Numbered from the stretch's first letter, positions 52,253 through 60,122 are shown. The stretch: DNA of 64,000 bases from Chloroflexota bacterium (GCA_016191845.1 JACPVF010000007.1:434001-498000), one strand, 5' to 3'. The notes: generated by a model not told the origin, from the sequence alone. A program made the numbers and translations.

Positions 52253-53044
52253 GTGAAACGCCGCCTGACCACCCCACCCGTCCTTGCATTGACCGTTCTT
52301 TTGTCATTGAGCCTGGCCTGCAGTTTTCTGACCGGCAGCCCGGCCACGCCTGCTCCCCAGCAGCAACAGCAACAACAGCAGCAACCGCCCGACCAGCCTA
52401 CCGCGGTTCCGCAACAGGACCAGCCCACGGCCGTCCCGCCCACCGAAGCGCCGCCTCCCACCCAGGCCAATGCGCAATTCTTCACCGAAGAGTTCGACAA
52501 TGGCGCGGATAACTGGAAGCCCTTCGTCACGCATGGCAACATGAGCCAGTTGGATTTCTCCGTCAAGAATGGCAGCCTGGTCTTCGACATGAAGGAGAAA
52601 CAGTTGTGGAGCTACGCCATCTATCAGCCGCAGACGTACACCGACGTCAAGATCGAGGTCCAGGCTGAGAACTTCGGCAACAACGAGAACAACGTCACCC
52701 TGGTTTGCCGCTACAGCGACCGCGGCTGGTACGAGGTCAGCATCGCCAACAGCGGCCTGTACTGGATCTACTTCGGCAGATGGGATGACAGCGGTACCAG
52801 CGCCAGCTATGCCAAGATCGCCGATGGCGGCTCGAACAACATCAAGCAGGGACAGGCCGTCAACACCTACGGCTTGAGCTGCAAGGGCAATACCATCACG
52901 GTCTATATCAACGACAAGGAGATCAAGCGCGTGGACGACAACCAGCGCAATTTGGGCGCGGGCCAGATCGGCATCGGCTTGTCCTCCTTCCGCTACCTGC
53001 CGGTCGAGGTCCACTTCGACTGGGTGCGCATCTCTGAGCCGTAA
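52253..53044 (+). CDS. Lipoprotein with polyglutamine linker and lectin-like domain
   Basis: A 263-residue paralogue of the preceding gene, started by GTG with CGGAGG 8 nt upstream. The signal ends SLAC, and the linker has nine consecutive glutamines (codons CAG/CAA, 52358-52384) followed by Pro/Thr repeats. The domain has FFTEEFDNGADNW, TLVCRYSDRGWYEVSIAN, GLSCKGNTITVYINDKEIKR and VHFDWVRIS, matching the first copy block by block. It has its own promoter and terminator. The polyQ tract is a likely slippage site. Confidence 0.82.
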   Translation: MKRRLTTPPVLALTVLLSLSLACSFLTGSPATPAPQQQQQQQQQPPDQPTAVPQQDQPTAVPPTEAPPPTQANAQFFTEEFDNGADNWKPFVTHGNMSQLDFSVKNGSLVFDMKEKQLWSYAIYQPQTYTDVKIEVQAENFGNNENNVTLVCRYSDRGWYEVSIANSGLYWIYFGRWDDSGTSASYAKIADGGSNNIKQGQAVNTYGLSCKGNTITVYINDKEIKRVDDNQRNLGAGQIGIGLSSFRYLPVEVHFDWVRISEP

Positions 53045-53092
53045 CTTCGACCGATGACGGAAGCCTAAAGGGCCCGCCTCTTAATCCTGAAC

Positions 53093-53125
53093 ACACCCGG
53101 CGCTGTTCTCAGCGCCGGGTGTTTG
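53093..53125 (+). terminator. Terminator of the second lectin-like lipoprotein
   Basis: 13-bp stem ACACCCGGCGCTG / CAGCGCCGGGTGT with a TTCT loop, then TTGTTT. Confidence 0.85.
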
Positions 53126-53141
53126 TTTCCATTCGGTTCTC

Positions 53142-53165
53142 CGCCCTTCGACTGTGCTCAGGGCG
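53142..53165. repeat. Dispersed palindromic repeat, copy 2
   Basis: Imperfect palindrome with arms CGCCCT and AGGGCG around TCGA and CTC; 22 of 24 positions equal those at 10564-10587, where the other copy sits inside the thrS T-box leader. It resembles the CCTTCGA...CTCAGG repeats that are scattered through many bacterial genomes. Confidence 0.7.
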
Positions 53166-53268
53166 AAGCGAAATCCTGTTCTTTATTATTTTTTCTACAC
53201 GCCGTTAACGAGATTCTTGCAAGGCTGGGGTATCCTGTAGCCATTGAACTTATGTAAAGGAGAACCCT

Positions 53269-55161
53269 ATGGGAAAAATCATTGGCATCGACCTCGGCAC
53301 CACCAACTCCGTCGTCTCCGTCATGGAAGGCGGCCAGCCCGTCGTCATCTCGACCGCGGAGGGCGGGCGGCTTTGTCCGTCGGTGGTGGCGTTCAATAAA
53401 AACGGCGAACGACTCGTCGGTCAGACCGCGAAGCGGCAGGCCGTCGTCAACTCGGAAAATACCGTTTACTCCATCAAGCGTTTTATCGGCCGCCGTTACG
53501 AAGAGACCGAACAGGAACGCCGCATGGTCCCGTTCGAAGTCGTACGCGGCAACGCGGACGATGTGAAGGTCAAGGTCCCCATCACGGGACGCGAGTACAG
53601 CCCGCAGGAGATCTCCGCGATGGTGCTGGCCAAACTCAAGGCGGACGCCGAGGCCTATCTCGGCCAGGCCGTGACGCAGGCTGTCATCACCGTGCCCGCC
53701 TACTTCAACGATAGTCAGCGTCAGGCCACCAAGGACGCGGGCAAGATCGCGGGTCTGGAAGTCATGCGCATCATCAACGAGCCGACCGCCTCCGCGCTGG
53801 CCTACGGCCTGGACAAGAAGAAGAACGAGACCATCCTGGTCTTCGACCTGGGCGGCGGCACGTTCGACGTGTCGGTGCTGGAAGTGGGCGAAGGCGTGAT
53901 CGAGGTCAAGTCGACCAACGGCGACACCCACCTGGGCGGCGATGACTGGGATCAGAAGGTCGTCAACTGGGCCGCGGACGAGTTCAAGAAGGAGCAGGGC
54001 ATCGACCTGCGCAACGACCGTCCCGCGCTGCAACGTCTGCGCGAGGCCGCTGAGAAGGCCAAGATCGAACTCTCCACGATGATGGAGACCGAGCTCAACC
54101 TGCCCTACATCACCGCCGACGCCTCGGGCCCCAAGCACCTGCAGCTCAAGCTGACCCGCTCGAAGTTCGAGCAGATGACCGAAGACCTGCTGGAGCGCTG
54201 CCGCAAGCCGTTCGAGAACGCACTCAAGGACGCAAACCTCTCGGCGGGCAGCCTCAACGAGGTGGTGCTGGTCGGTGGGTCCAGCCGCATGCCGATGGTC
54301 CAGGACCTGGTCCGCAGGCTGACGGGCGGCAAGGAACCCAACAAGGGCGTCAACCCCGACGAAGTCGTGTCGGTGGGCGCGGCCATTCAAGGCGGCGTCC
54401 TGGGCGGCGAAGTCAAGGACATCCTGCTGCTCGACGTGACCCCGCTCTCGCTGGGCGTCGAGACCCTTGGCAACGTCATGACCGTGATGATCGAACGCAA
54501 CACGACCATCCCCGTCAAGAAGACCGAGACCTACTCCACTGCTGCGGATAACCAGACCGCCGTGGACATCCACATCCTGCAGGGCGAGCGCCCGATGGCC
54601 GCCGACAACATGTCCCTGGGCCGCTTCCGCCTCGACGGTATCCCACCGGCCCCGCGCGGCGTCCCGCAGGTGGAGGTGACCTTCGACATCGACGCCAACG
54701 GCATCCTGCACGTGACCGCAAAGGATAAGGCCAGCGGCAAGGAGCAGAAGGTGACCGTGACCGCCTCGACCAACATGAACAAGGAAGAGGTGGAGCGCAA
54801 GGTGCAGGAGGCCCGTCAGCACGAGGCTGAGGACAAGAAGCGCCGCGAAGTGATCGACGCGCGCAACACCGCCGACAGCCTGGTCTACCAGACCGAGAAG
54901 GCCCTGCGCGACCTGGGCGACAAGGTCCCCTCGGCCGAACGCGGTGCGATCGAGGCCAAGATCAATGACCTCAAGTCTGCCGCCCAAAGCGACGACCTGA
55001 CCCGCATCCAGAAGGCCAGCCAGGAAGTGGAGCAGGCCTTCCATGCCCTGAGCCAGCAGCTCTACGCCCAGGGCCAGCCCCAGCCCAATGGACAGGGCCC
55101 CAGCGGTCCCGCCGCGAGCGGCCCGCAAGGCGACGTGATCGACGGCGAAGTGAAAGAGTAG
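53269..55161 (+). CDS. dnaK: Chaperone DnaK (Hsp70)
   Basis: A 630-residue Hsp70. The ATPase domain starts [20 protein letters not shown] and has [15 protein letters not shown] and [10 protein letters not shown]. The linker [18 protein letters not shown] joins it to the substrate domain ([21 protein letters not shown]), followed by the helical lid and a Gly/Pro tail. AAAGGAG precedes the ATG. No CIRCE or neighbouring grpE/hrcA is seen. The terminator directly follows the stop. The last 43 nt of the gene and the terminator are duplicated, with divergence, at 61250-61335. Confidence 0.98.
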   Translation: MGKIIGIDLGTTNSVVSVMEGGQPVVISTAEGGRLCPSVVAFNKNGERLVGQTAKRQAVVNSENTVYSIKRFIGRRYEETEQERRMVPFEVVRGNADDVKVKVPITGREYSPQEISAMVLAKLKADAEAYLGQAVTQAVITVPAYFNDSQRQATKDAGKIAGLEVMRIINEPTASALAYGLDKKKNETILVFDLGGGTFDVSVLEVGEGVIEVKSTNGDTHLGGDDWDQKVVNWAADEFKKEQGIDLRNDRPALQRLREAAEKAKIELSTMMETELNLPYITADASGPKHLQLKLTRSKFEQMTEDLLERCRKPFENALKDANLSAGSLNEVVLVGGSSRMPMVQDLVRRLTGGKEPNKGVNPDEVVSVGAAIQGGVLGGEVKDILLLDVTPLSLGVETLGNVMTVMIERNTTIPVKKTETYSTAADNQTAVDIHILQGERPMAADNMSLGRFRLDGIPPAPRGVPQVEVTFDIDANGILHVTAKDKASGKEQKVTVTASTNMNKEEVERKVQEARQHEAEDKKRREVIDARNTADSLVYQTEKALRDLGDKVPSAERGAIEAKINDLKSAAQSDDLTRIQKASQEVEQAFHALSQQLYAQGQPQPNGQGPSGPAASGPQGDVIDGEVKE

Positions 55162-55169
55162 ATAACGAA

Positions 55170-55199
55170 ACGGACGACCTGTACAGGTCGTCCGTTTTT
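55170..55199 (+). terminator. Terminator of dnaK
   Basis: Perfect 26-bp palindrome with half-site ACGGACGACCTGT (55170-55195) followed by TTTT. Related copies lie at 60083-60106 and 61306-61331. Confidence 0.92.
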
Positions 55200-55240
55200 G
55201 ATTTAAGGATTGTTAGGGCTTAATTTACTCAATGAGTGTA

Positions 55241-55384
55241 TTAGTGTTTGGCGGCAGGTGTGGATGATACTTGGGAGCAGGAAAAACTCAAGAATGCCGC
55301 ACGCTGCCCGAAGGACAGCAGTCCCACACATCAGGCCGCTTGCCCCGTGAGCAAAGCAAAACGGGGTGCACGCTTTGTTAGCGT
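55241..55384 (-). repeat. attC-like imperfect palindrome A, 3' of the ABC-3C operon
   Basis: An imperfectly palindromic region lying directly 3' of the minus-strand ABC-3C operon. Read on the minus strand it opens GCTAACAAAGCGTGCAC and continues with inner arms GTGTGG / CCACAC near its middle. Its end is degenerate. The 48-nt block 55331-55378 matches 58136-58183 at 41 positions. The outer GCTAAC and the interrupted inner stem resemble the R''-L''-L'-R' plan of integron attC sites. The plus strand also contains a terminator-like GCACGC-TTTGTTA-GCGTGC-TTTTT (55369-55392). Confidence 0.5.
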
Positions 55385-55403
55385 GCTTTTTAATTTCTCT
55401 CTG

Positions 55404-57020
55404 TTATTTTCGCCAATCCTTAATATATAAAACATTGTTATTGTCTAATTGAATAACTGTTCTTTTTATGAGTTTCGATTCTGCCTCTTGTCCGTATTTT
55501 TCAATCTCATCTATTGCAATAAAAGTTTGCTTGTTAGTTTTTTCATAGAGGTCAACCAATTCAGCGACAGCATCGTTCTGTATGTTTTTAAATAGGACTG
55601 AATCATGTATTAAGAAAGGCAGTCTTGTCATCTCTAAAAAAGCTAAGTCTAGAAGAATAAGGTTTGAGTATGCTTTCCCTGTTCCTGTGTCTTCAACTAC
55701 TTCAAAAGAATATCTGTTTTGATGCAGGTGAAGTATAGGACTTCTCCGTTCTTCATTGTAAATAGCTGTAACATAACGTCTTGTTTTGTCGTTTACAACA
55801 TTCTCGATATATTCAAGAATTCTTGACATCTCGACTATCAATTGCTCTCTGGCTTCTTTAAAATCTGATACGATCTGATTATTTTTTTCAAAATACTCTA
55901 TTTCGGTAGATGCTGCTGCATGTGCTTGGGATAAACCGTAAACTCTATCGATAATTATGCTAGGATTTTCTATTTTTTTGTTGGATATCAATGATTCAAG
56001 TTTTTCGTCGACTGTATCTATTTCGGATGTAATATTTTCTAATAATGCGCTCAGCTCTCTTTCACTGCTTCTAAGTTCTTTTTCCAATATTTTTGTAATA
56101 TTAGAGTGAAACGACTCAACTTCGGCTAATCTTTCAATGTTTATGTCAGGGAAATATTTTAGAAGCGGGGATAGGTGTTTACTTTTAATATTCTTGTTGT
56201 TAGACAAATCGTTTCTTACTCTTTGTAGGCGAGTATCTAAAGTAAACTTTTCAGATAATAATTTGTCTTTTCTGGCTTTCAATTCTAATATTTCTTTATT
56301 GGCGATTTCAGCAATATTTACAGAGTATTTTGCAAGATTGGTTTTTATGTCTTCAATTTCGTTGTTGATTGCTGTAATAGTTGCTAAGTGACTGTTATAT
56401 TGCGGCTTTGATGGTTTAGAAATTATTTTATTTTTAAAGGCTTGAGTAATAGCCGTTTTTTCTTCTTTTTTTCGAGAAACTTCTTCTGACAGAATCTCTA
56501 TAGAACGGTATTCTTCAAATAGTTTGATTGTGTTTGTGATGCAGTCAACATACTTTTGCTGTGCGAAATTATGCAAAGGGCGCTTCACATCAAGGTTCTC
56601 TTTTCCCCAGATACGGGAAAATAATGATGTGATTGTTCTGAATGGCGAATCTATTTGCGAAAGTTCGTATGATGTCTTAAGAAACGTTTTATATTCTTCA
56701 ATGCTTAGAGGTTTTGTCTTGGGGGAATATTGATCGTCGCATTTAAATACTAAATCCGGTTTGTATATGCCTCTTCTAAAATAGTGCTGCTCGCTTCCAA
56801 ATTGAAAGGAGAAATTGTAGTCGTGATGACCAAGTTCTTGAATTACATCTTTATTGTGTTCTAGAAATGTTTCTCCTCCGAACACAAAATCCAATACCAT
56901 TAGTAAGGTAGATTTTCCAATAGAATTTGTCGCTGTGCTATCGCCAAGTACAACATTTAGCCCAGGATGGAATGTTATTATTTTCTTGCGGAATTTTTCG
57001 CATTGAATTTCAACTAACAT
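55404..57020 (-). CDS. ABC-3C-type SMC-like ATPase (DUF2326-like)
   Basis: A 538-residue AT-rich-coded ATPase. It starts MLVEIQCEKFRKKIITFHPG, then Walker A GDSTATNSIGKST (26-38) and FVFGGETFL. A coiled-coil region runs about 160-400 (for example EVSRKKEEKTAITQAFKNK and NKEILELKARKDKLLSEKF). The C-terminal half of the head has YSNLILLDLAFLEMTRLPFLIHDSVLF (Walker B-like) and TFIAIDEIEKYG. This matches DUF2326-class SMC-like ATPases of ABC-three-component systems, which sense invasive nucleic acid and license an effector. Its start overlaps the end of the small middle-component gene by 11 nt. Codon use is clearly unlike the neighbouring core genes, a sign of transfer. Confidence 0.85.
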   Translation of the reverse strand: MLVEIQCEKFRKKIITFHPGLNVVLGDSTATNSIGKSTLLMVLDFVFGGETFLEHNKDVIQELGHHDYNFSFQFGSEQHYFRRGIYKPDLVFKCDDQYSPKTKPLSIEEYKTFLKTSYELSQIDSPFRTITSLFSRIWGKENLDVKRPLHNFAQQKYVDCITNTIKLFEEYRSIEILSEEVSRKKEEKTAITQAFKNKIISKPSKPQYNSHLATITAINNEIEDIKTNLAKYSVNIAEIANKEILELKARKDKLLSEKFTLDTRLQRVRNDLSNNKNIKSKHLSPLLKYFPDINIERLAEVESFHSNITKILEKELRSSERELSALLENITSEIDTVDEKLESLISNKKIENPSIIIDRVYGLSQAHAAASTEIEYFEKNNQIVSDFKEAREQLIVEMSRILEYIENVVNDKTRRYVTAIYNEERRSPILHLHQNRYSFEVVEDTGTGKAYSNLILLDLAFLEMTRLPFLIHDSVLFKNIQNDAVAELVDLYEKTNKQTFIAIDEIEKYGQEAESKLIKRTVIQLDNNNVLYIKDWRK

Positions 57021-57234
57021 ATTTTATGCGCTCCTTACTTTCGTCTAGTTCGATTTTTCCTAAAACATAAAGTACATCCAGCGCCAGCATAAATTCTCCA
57101 ATATCAATAAACTTGGAAAGTCTTAGCTTTACTAACTCCGACAATTCAATATATTCAGTGTTATCTAAAATTAGTAAACTTATTTTAGATAATATAGATT
57201 GGTCAAATTTCACGAATTTACTAGGAAATGCCAT
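57010..57234 (-). CDS. ABC-3C middle component (small helical adaptor)
   Basis: A 74-residue helical protein (begins MAFPSKFVKFDQSILSKISLL, ends KIELDESKERIKYVS), with the segment FMLALDVLYVLGKIEL typical of the small winged-helix-like middle components that bridge the effector and the ATPase in ABC-3C systems. It abuts the HNH gene stop directly (ATG at 57234, stop at 57237-57235) and overlaps the ATPase start. The assignment rests mainly on size and position between the two other components. Confidence 0.75.
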   Translation of the reverse strand: MAFPSKFVKFDQSILSKISLLILDNTEYIELSELVKLRLSKFIDIGEFMLALDVLYVLGKIELDESKERIKYVS

Positions 57235-57993
57235 CTAGAATACCTCACAGTTTTGAACAAAAAAAGATGTTAAGATTTCAGCAGCATCGTAGGTTTTAGG
57301 GCTTGTTTTTGTGTGTATCCACATGACAATATTGTCAAATATTTTTTGCTGCTCAAATCCCATTCCTTTTTGTTTTAAGTAGTAAGTTTTAATTTGTAGC
57401 GAAATAGTTTCGGATAAATCGCCTTTGGTGCTATCTAATTCGGCGAAATTATCTCTAATAAGAATGTAATAATCGGTGACGTTATTCTTGATTTTGCGTT
57501 TTGTAGGTCTAGTGATAGTTTCGTCTAATTTATCATCAATTTCTTTGGGGTTGAAATCAATCTTTGCATCACCTTCTAGCTGGATATCATTGTATATTGC
57601 TTCAATAATTTCGTTAATCTCTTCTTCAATGGAATACTTTTTCCAAATGTTTTCCTGAGTGTTTCGTTCAATCAGGCTTTTCTTTATGGTAAAGAGTTTT
57701 CGATATTCTTCTACTGTTCTGGGATTATCAAATTGCCCATGACATATTTTGCAAAGCGGGATTAAATTATCTTCGTCATTGACGTTATCACTTAGACGAG
57801 GTTCTTTTTCAAGCAATTTTTGTTCAAATAGAGTTGGGTTAAGGGGATAAATATGTGCTAATTCGTAGTTTTTGTGGGTCTTATTATTTTTTTGATAGAA
57901 AAGAGGTTCTTGGCAAAGTGGACAAACCCGATTAACCTGTGACACCAATGAAATATTCTGCGATTCCGAATATTTTTCCCTTGTATTACTCAT
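57235..57993 (-). CDS. HNH endonuclease effector of the ABC-3C system
   Basis: A 252-residue protein. The HNH nuclease part has CPLC (Cys24, Cys27), the catalytic-region YELAHIYPLNP (His47), and NLIPLCKICHGQFDNP (Cys81, Cys84, His85). The remaining 150 residues form a helical C-terminal domain ending SPKTYDAAEILTSFFVQNCEVF, which fits the ABC-3C C-terminal domain that attaches effectors to the complex. It is the first gene of the operon effector - middle component - ATPase. GGAG lies 8 nt before the ATG. Likely role: DNA cleavage in response to phage or plasmid; the trigger is unknown. Confidence 0.85.
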   Translation of the reverse strand: MSNTREKYSESQNISLVSQVNRVCPLCQEPLFYQKNNKTHKNYELAHIYPLNPTLFEQKLLEKEPRLSDNVNDEDNLIPLCKICHGQFDNPRTVEEYRKLFTIKKSLIERNTQENIWKKYSIEEEINEIIEAIYNDIQLEGDAKIDFNPKEIDDKLDETITRPTKRKIKNNVTDYYILIRDNFAELDSTKGDLSETISLQIKTYYLKQKGMGFEQQKIFDNIVMWIHTKTSPKTYDAAEILTSFFVQNCEVF

Positions 57994-58029
57994 ACTGTTT
58001 ATCTCCAGAATATGAAACTACGACAGCAC

Positions 58030-58187
58030 GCTAACGGTTTGCGTTACCCGCACTGGGGCGGGGACGGCGAAGCCGTCCAACCAGAAAAATGATAAGGCGT
58101 GAAAAAGGCTTGTGATGTGTGCAGAATCCCCAGCGTCAGGCTGCTCACCCCGTGAACGAAGCGAAACGGAGTGCACGCTTTGTCGAC
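58030..58187 (-). repeat. attC-like imperfect palindrome B, 3' of the two small unknown genes
   Basis: On the minus strand the site opens CGACAAAGCGTGCACTCC and ends GGGTAACGCAAACCGTTAGC. The outer segments GCGTgCAC and GGGTaACGC, and GTTAGC opposite a degenerate GTCGAC, pair with bulges. The inner arms CTGGGG / CCCCAG and a small GACGGC-GAA-GCCGTC hairpin (58063-58077) lie between. This matches the folded-strand plan of integron attC sites. It shares a 48-nt block with site A. Confidence 0.55.
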
Positions 58188-58199
58188 TGGCGTTTTTAG

Positions 58200-58643
58200 T
58201 TAACCACCTTTTAGCCTTTCAAGTTCGCCTAAAAGTGGAGGCTCAAAAGTGATTTTTACATTTTCTGACGTGTCTATTTCGATTTGTACCCAATCTTTTC
58301 CCATACTCAATACGCTTTTGCCAATTCGTTGCATGTCATCATCTAACCTTTCATCATTAAGCAGTTGAGTCTGGATTTTATAAAGTTGGCGTACCGTTAC
58401 TACAATTAATTTCCAGAAAAAGCCTAATAATTTAAACCAATCGCCAATAGAAGCTCTGCGCTGTCGAGACAATATTGCCTTTGAATTTGAACGGGCAACA
58501 ATTAAGAAATCCATTTTCGTATATTTCTTTATTTCGCTCTCTAAAAAAGACTTTATTCTCTCATTATCCGCTGAAAGAATTGTTATGTTTTCAGCATTAA
58601 ATTGTTTATTTACCTGCTGTCCTCTCTGATCAAATTCTGCCAT
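58200..58643 (-). CDS. Unknown protein with N-terminal FDQRGQxV motif
   Basis: A 147-residue protein of no recognised family. It begins MAEFDQRGQQVNKQFNAENI, sharing the FDQR.Q.VN.Q.N motif with the gene just upstream. A hydrophobic segment GDWFKLLGFFWKLIVVTVRQLY lies near the middle and could touch a membrane. The C-terminal third (WVQIEIDTSENVKITFEPP) looks like beta strands. Its ATG overlaps the stop of the upstream gene (TAATG), so the two are translated together. The coding sequence is AT-rich. Function unknown; location suggests a conflict or cassette role. Confidence 0.65.
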   Translation of the reverse strand: MAEFDQRGQQVNKQFNAENITILSADNERIKSFLESEIKKYTKMDFLIVARSNSKAILSRQRRASIGDWFKLLGFFWKLIVVTVRQLYKIQTQLLNDERLDDDMQRIGKSVLSMGKDWVQIEIDTSENVKITFEPPLLGELERLKGG

Positions 58644-58991
58644 TAGAATAGTCTCCTAATTACTTCCGCCGCCTCTGCAAGTATTTTAATTAATCCTGCT
58701 GCCGAGGCGACACTACCTAATAACCTTTGAGCCTCTTGAAGATTTTCAAGCATACTTTTTTTGTCGGGCTTTGAACTCTCTGCTTGTGAGACAACTTGAT
58801 TAATTTTTTGCTTCTAAATCTTTTACCGCTTCCGAATTTAATTTATTAATTACTATACCCTTAATTTCGTCACGCAATTTTTGTAATTCTCGGACAAACT
58901 CTATACCATTATCTACATTACTGAAGTTTACATTTCCAGCAATGTTGTATTGAGTATTTACCTTTTGCTTGCGTTGGTCGAAAGTCGCCAT
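58643..58991 (-). pseudogene. Small FDQR-motif protein interrupted by a frameshift at an A6 run
   Basis: The first frame (58991-58800) gives 63 residues, starting MATFDQRKQKVNTQYNIAGN and ending LEAKN at a TAA. Removing one A from the AAAAAA run just before that stop joins it to a second frame that continues QVVSQAESSKPDKKSMLENL and ends AAGLIKILAEAAEVIRRLF at the TAA 58645-58643. The joined product of about 115 residues has a polar start, a helical middle and a C-terminal glycine/alanine-rich helix. The intact C-terminal frame and TAATG coupling to the next gene suggest a recent mutation, a sequencing error or programmed slippage rather than decay. Confidence 0.7.
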
Positions 58992-59059
58992 GTTTTCTTT
59001 TACCTAAGATTCATAAAATGATTTTGCACGAAGCAAACCAACTATGGTTTATACAGCAC

Positions 59060-59157
59060 GCTGTATAACGACCCTTTATCCTTCAAAAAATTATACATCC
59101 ATTTTCGTCGAAAGCAGGGACACCTCACGGCGTCCCTGCCTTCCTTTCCAGTCTATG
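59060..59157 (-). repeat. 3'-flank repeat, copy 1
   Basis: About 98 bp closely similar to 62263-62357. Both start GCTGTATAAC on the plus strand, pass TTATCC and AAAATTATA, and end with an inverted repeat (here GGGACAC / GTGTCCC-like: CAGGGAC...GTCCCTG). Each lies directly 3' of a minus-strand gene and supplies its terminator. Here a perfect palindrome TTATACAGC-AC-GCTGTATAA (59050-59069) overlaps its edge. Confidence 0.7.
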
Positions 59158-59506
59158 CCGCCGTCGTCTTGCGGGTGGGGCGCTTGCGTTCGCTCTTGCG
59201 TTTGCCGCCTGCCATTTCGTATTCGCTGCTGTTCTTGCCGTACTTGGAGGCGACACCCGCCAGCATGCGTTCGCTCAGGTCGCGGATGGCCTTTTCAGCG
59301 GCCTGGAATTCGTTGTAGGCCTGGTCCACCTGCGAGAGCAGGGTGTTGTACGCGTCCTGTTTGGCCTGCGCAGAGGTGACCTCGGCGCGGTACGCGGCCA
59401 GGGTCAGGCCGTTGCCCAGGTCCAGGGCGGGGTCGATGGTGGAGAGGGCGTTCAGGCGCTGTTGGGCACCTTCGACAAAGGGGGACAGTTTCTTTTGGCG
59501 AGCCAT
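59153..59506 (-). CDS. Conserved unknown helical protein
   Basis: A 117-residue, G+C-rich-coded protein. After a basic start (MARQKKLSPFVEGAQQRLNAL) comes IDPALDLGNGLTLAAYRAEV, a long helix (QAKQDAYNTLLSQVDQAYNE), then EKAIRDLSERMLAGVASKYGKNSSEYEMAGG and a Lys/Arg-rich tail (KRKSERKRPTRKT). I recall near-identical small proteins of unknown function from cyanobacteria and Chloroflexota, but cannot name a family. AAGGAG lies 7 nt before the ATG. It is 27 nt downstream of the heptad-repeat frame and probably shares its promoter. Confidence 0.75.
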   Translation of the reverse strand: MARQKKLSPFVEGAQQRLNALSTIDPALDLGNGLTLAAYRAEVTSAQAKQDAYNTLLSQVDQAYNEFQAAEKAIRDLSERMLAGVASKYGKNSSEYEMAGGKRKSERKRPTRKTTAA

Positions 59507-59533
59507 GTTTTTTCTCCTTATTGGCTTTGGTTT

Positions 59534-59944
59534 TTAAGCGTTTCCGCCCGCGGCAGGAACGCTCTCACACAAGAAGTTATCGTTTTGTACAACGCTCCTT
59601 ACATCGAGAAACAGGTTCTTATCATCGAGTAAGAGGTTCCTCGTATCAAATAACAAGTTCTTCACATCGAGTGGGAAGTTCCTCTCATCGAGTAAAAGAT
59701 TCTTCACATCAAGTGAGAAGTTCCTCACATAGAGCGACAGGTTCTTCGCATCGAATGATAGGTTCCATGCATCGAATAACAAGTTCTGCATATCGAATGA
59801 AATGAAGTTTTGGTTCGAATTCAGGCGCGTCCATCAAATGCAAAGTTCTTCCAATAGCCCTGTCAGGCCTATGTGGAACTGATTCTCTTCCATCCCTCTA
59901 ATGGCTCTCTCGGCTGGATCGATTGGAAATGTGTGGGTGACCAT
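59534..59944 (-). pseudogene. Heptad-repeat reading frame interrupted by one in-frame UGA
   Basis: A promoter and GGGAG site lead to an ATG at 59944 and 36 codons (MVTHTFPIDPAERAIRGMEE...LLEELCI), then TGA at 59836-59834. The same frame continues for 99 codons without another stop. It contains ten consecutive seven-residue repeats of the type NLLLDER / NFPLDVK / NLLFDTR and ends ESVPAAGGNA. The second part has its own ATG at 59791 but no ribosome site. Possibilities are a nonsense mutation, a separate 36-residue leader peptide, or UGA readthrough. No selenocysteine element is evident. No known family; the leucine heptads could form an amphipathic repeat fold. Confidence 0.5.
59593..59802. repeat. 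Ten tandem copies of a 21-bp repeat
   Basis: Exactly ten units of 21 bp without gaps; plus-strand consensus close to RGTTCYTCACATCGAGTRAxA. Units differ at several positions, often by transitions. Because 21 is a multiple of 3 each unit codes a heptad in any open frame. The minus-strand frame at 59534 reads N-L-x-L-D-x-(K/R). Confidence 0.92.
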
Positions 59945-59999
59945 TGGTTTCGCTCCCTTTCAATGGGTCTTCCCTGAGGCACGCCCCCAGATTGTTTAT

Positions 60000-60028
60000 A
60001 GTATGCAGAAAATCAGATTGAATGTCAA
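60000..60028 (-). promoter_or_regulatory. Promoter upstream of the heptad-repeat frame
   Basis: Minus strand TTGACA (60028-60023), 17-nt spacer, CATACT (60005-60000); TATAAA overlaps just after. A GGGAG site follows before the ATG at 59944. Confidence 0.6.
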
Positions 60029-60066
60029 CTTACAAAAAAGTTGGCTTGAGGTCCACACCGTGGCGG

Positions 60067-60118
60067 AAGAGTAGAAAACGAAACGGACGACCATGAGGTC
60101 GTCCGTGTTTGATTCAAG
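60067..60118 (-). repeat. Terminator repeat of the dnaK type, copy 3
   Basis: Shares a 22-bp identical block (AGTAGAAAACG followed by AAACGGACGACC) and GATTCAAG with copy 2 at 61285-61335. The stem is ACGGACGACC / GGTCGTCCGT (60083-60106) with an ATGA loop. On the minus strand it is followed by TTTCGTTTT and so terminates the GNAT gene. Confidence 0.75.
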
Positions 60119-60122
60119 TATA

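Noticed and set aside
53170-53268. CIRCE (HrcA) operator before dnaK
   Set aside because: No TTAGCACTC / GAGTGCTAA pair is present before dnaK or before the J-protein gene.
55248-55430. 60-codon plus-strand frame after dnaK
   Set aside because: It lies inside attC-like palindrome A, overlaps the ATPase gene end and has no ribosome site.
59593-59802. 21-bp tandem repeat as a CRISPR array
   Set aside because: Units are contiguous with no spacers, unit length is too short and no cas genes are present.
59521-59805. Plus-strand open frame through the heptad repeat
   Set aside because: It is open only because the repeat unit is a multiple of three; promoter and ribosome site are on the minus strand and the product is a low-complexity Ser/His/Arg string.
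59834-59836. UGA as a selenocysteine codon
   Set aside because: No clear SECIS-like hairpin directly follows, the residue context is not redox-like and no sel genes are in view; kept only as an unexplained in-frame UGA.
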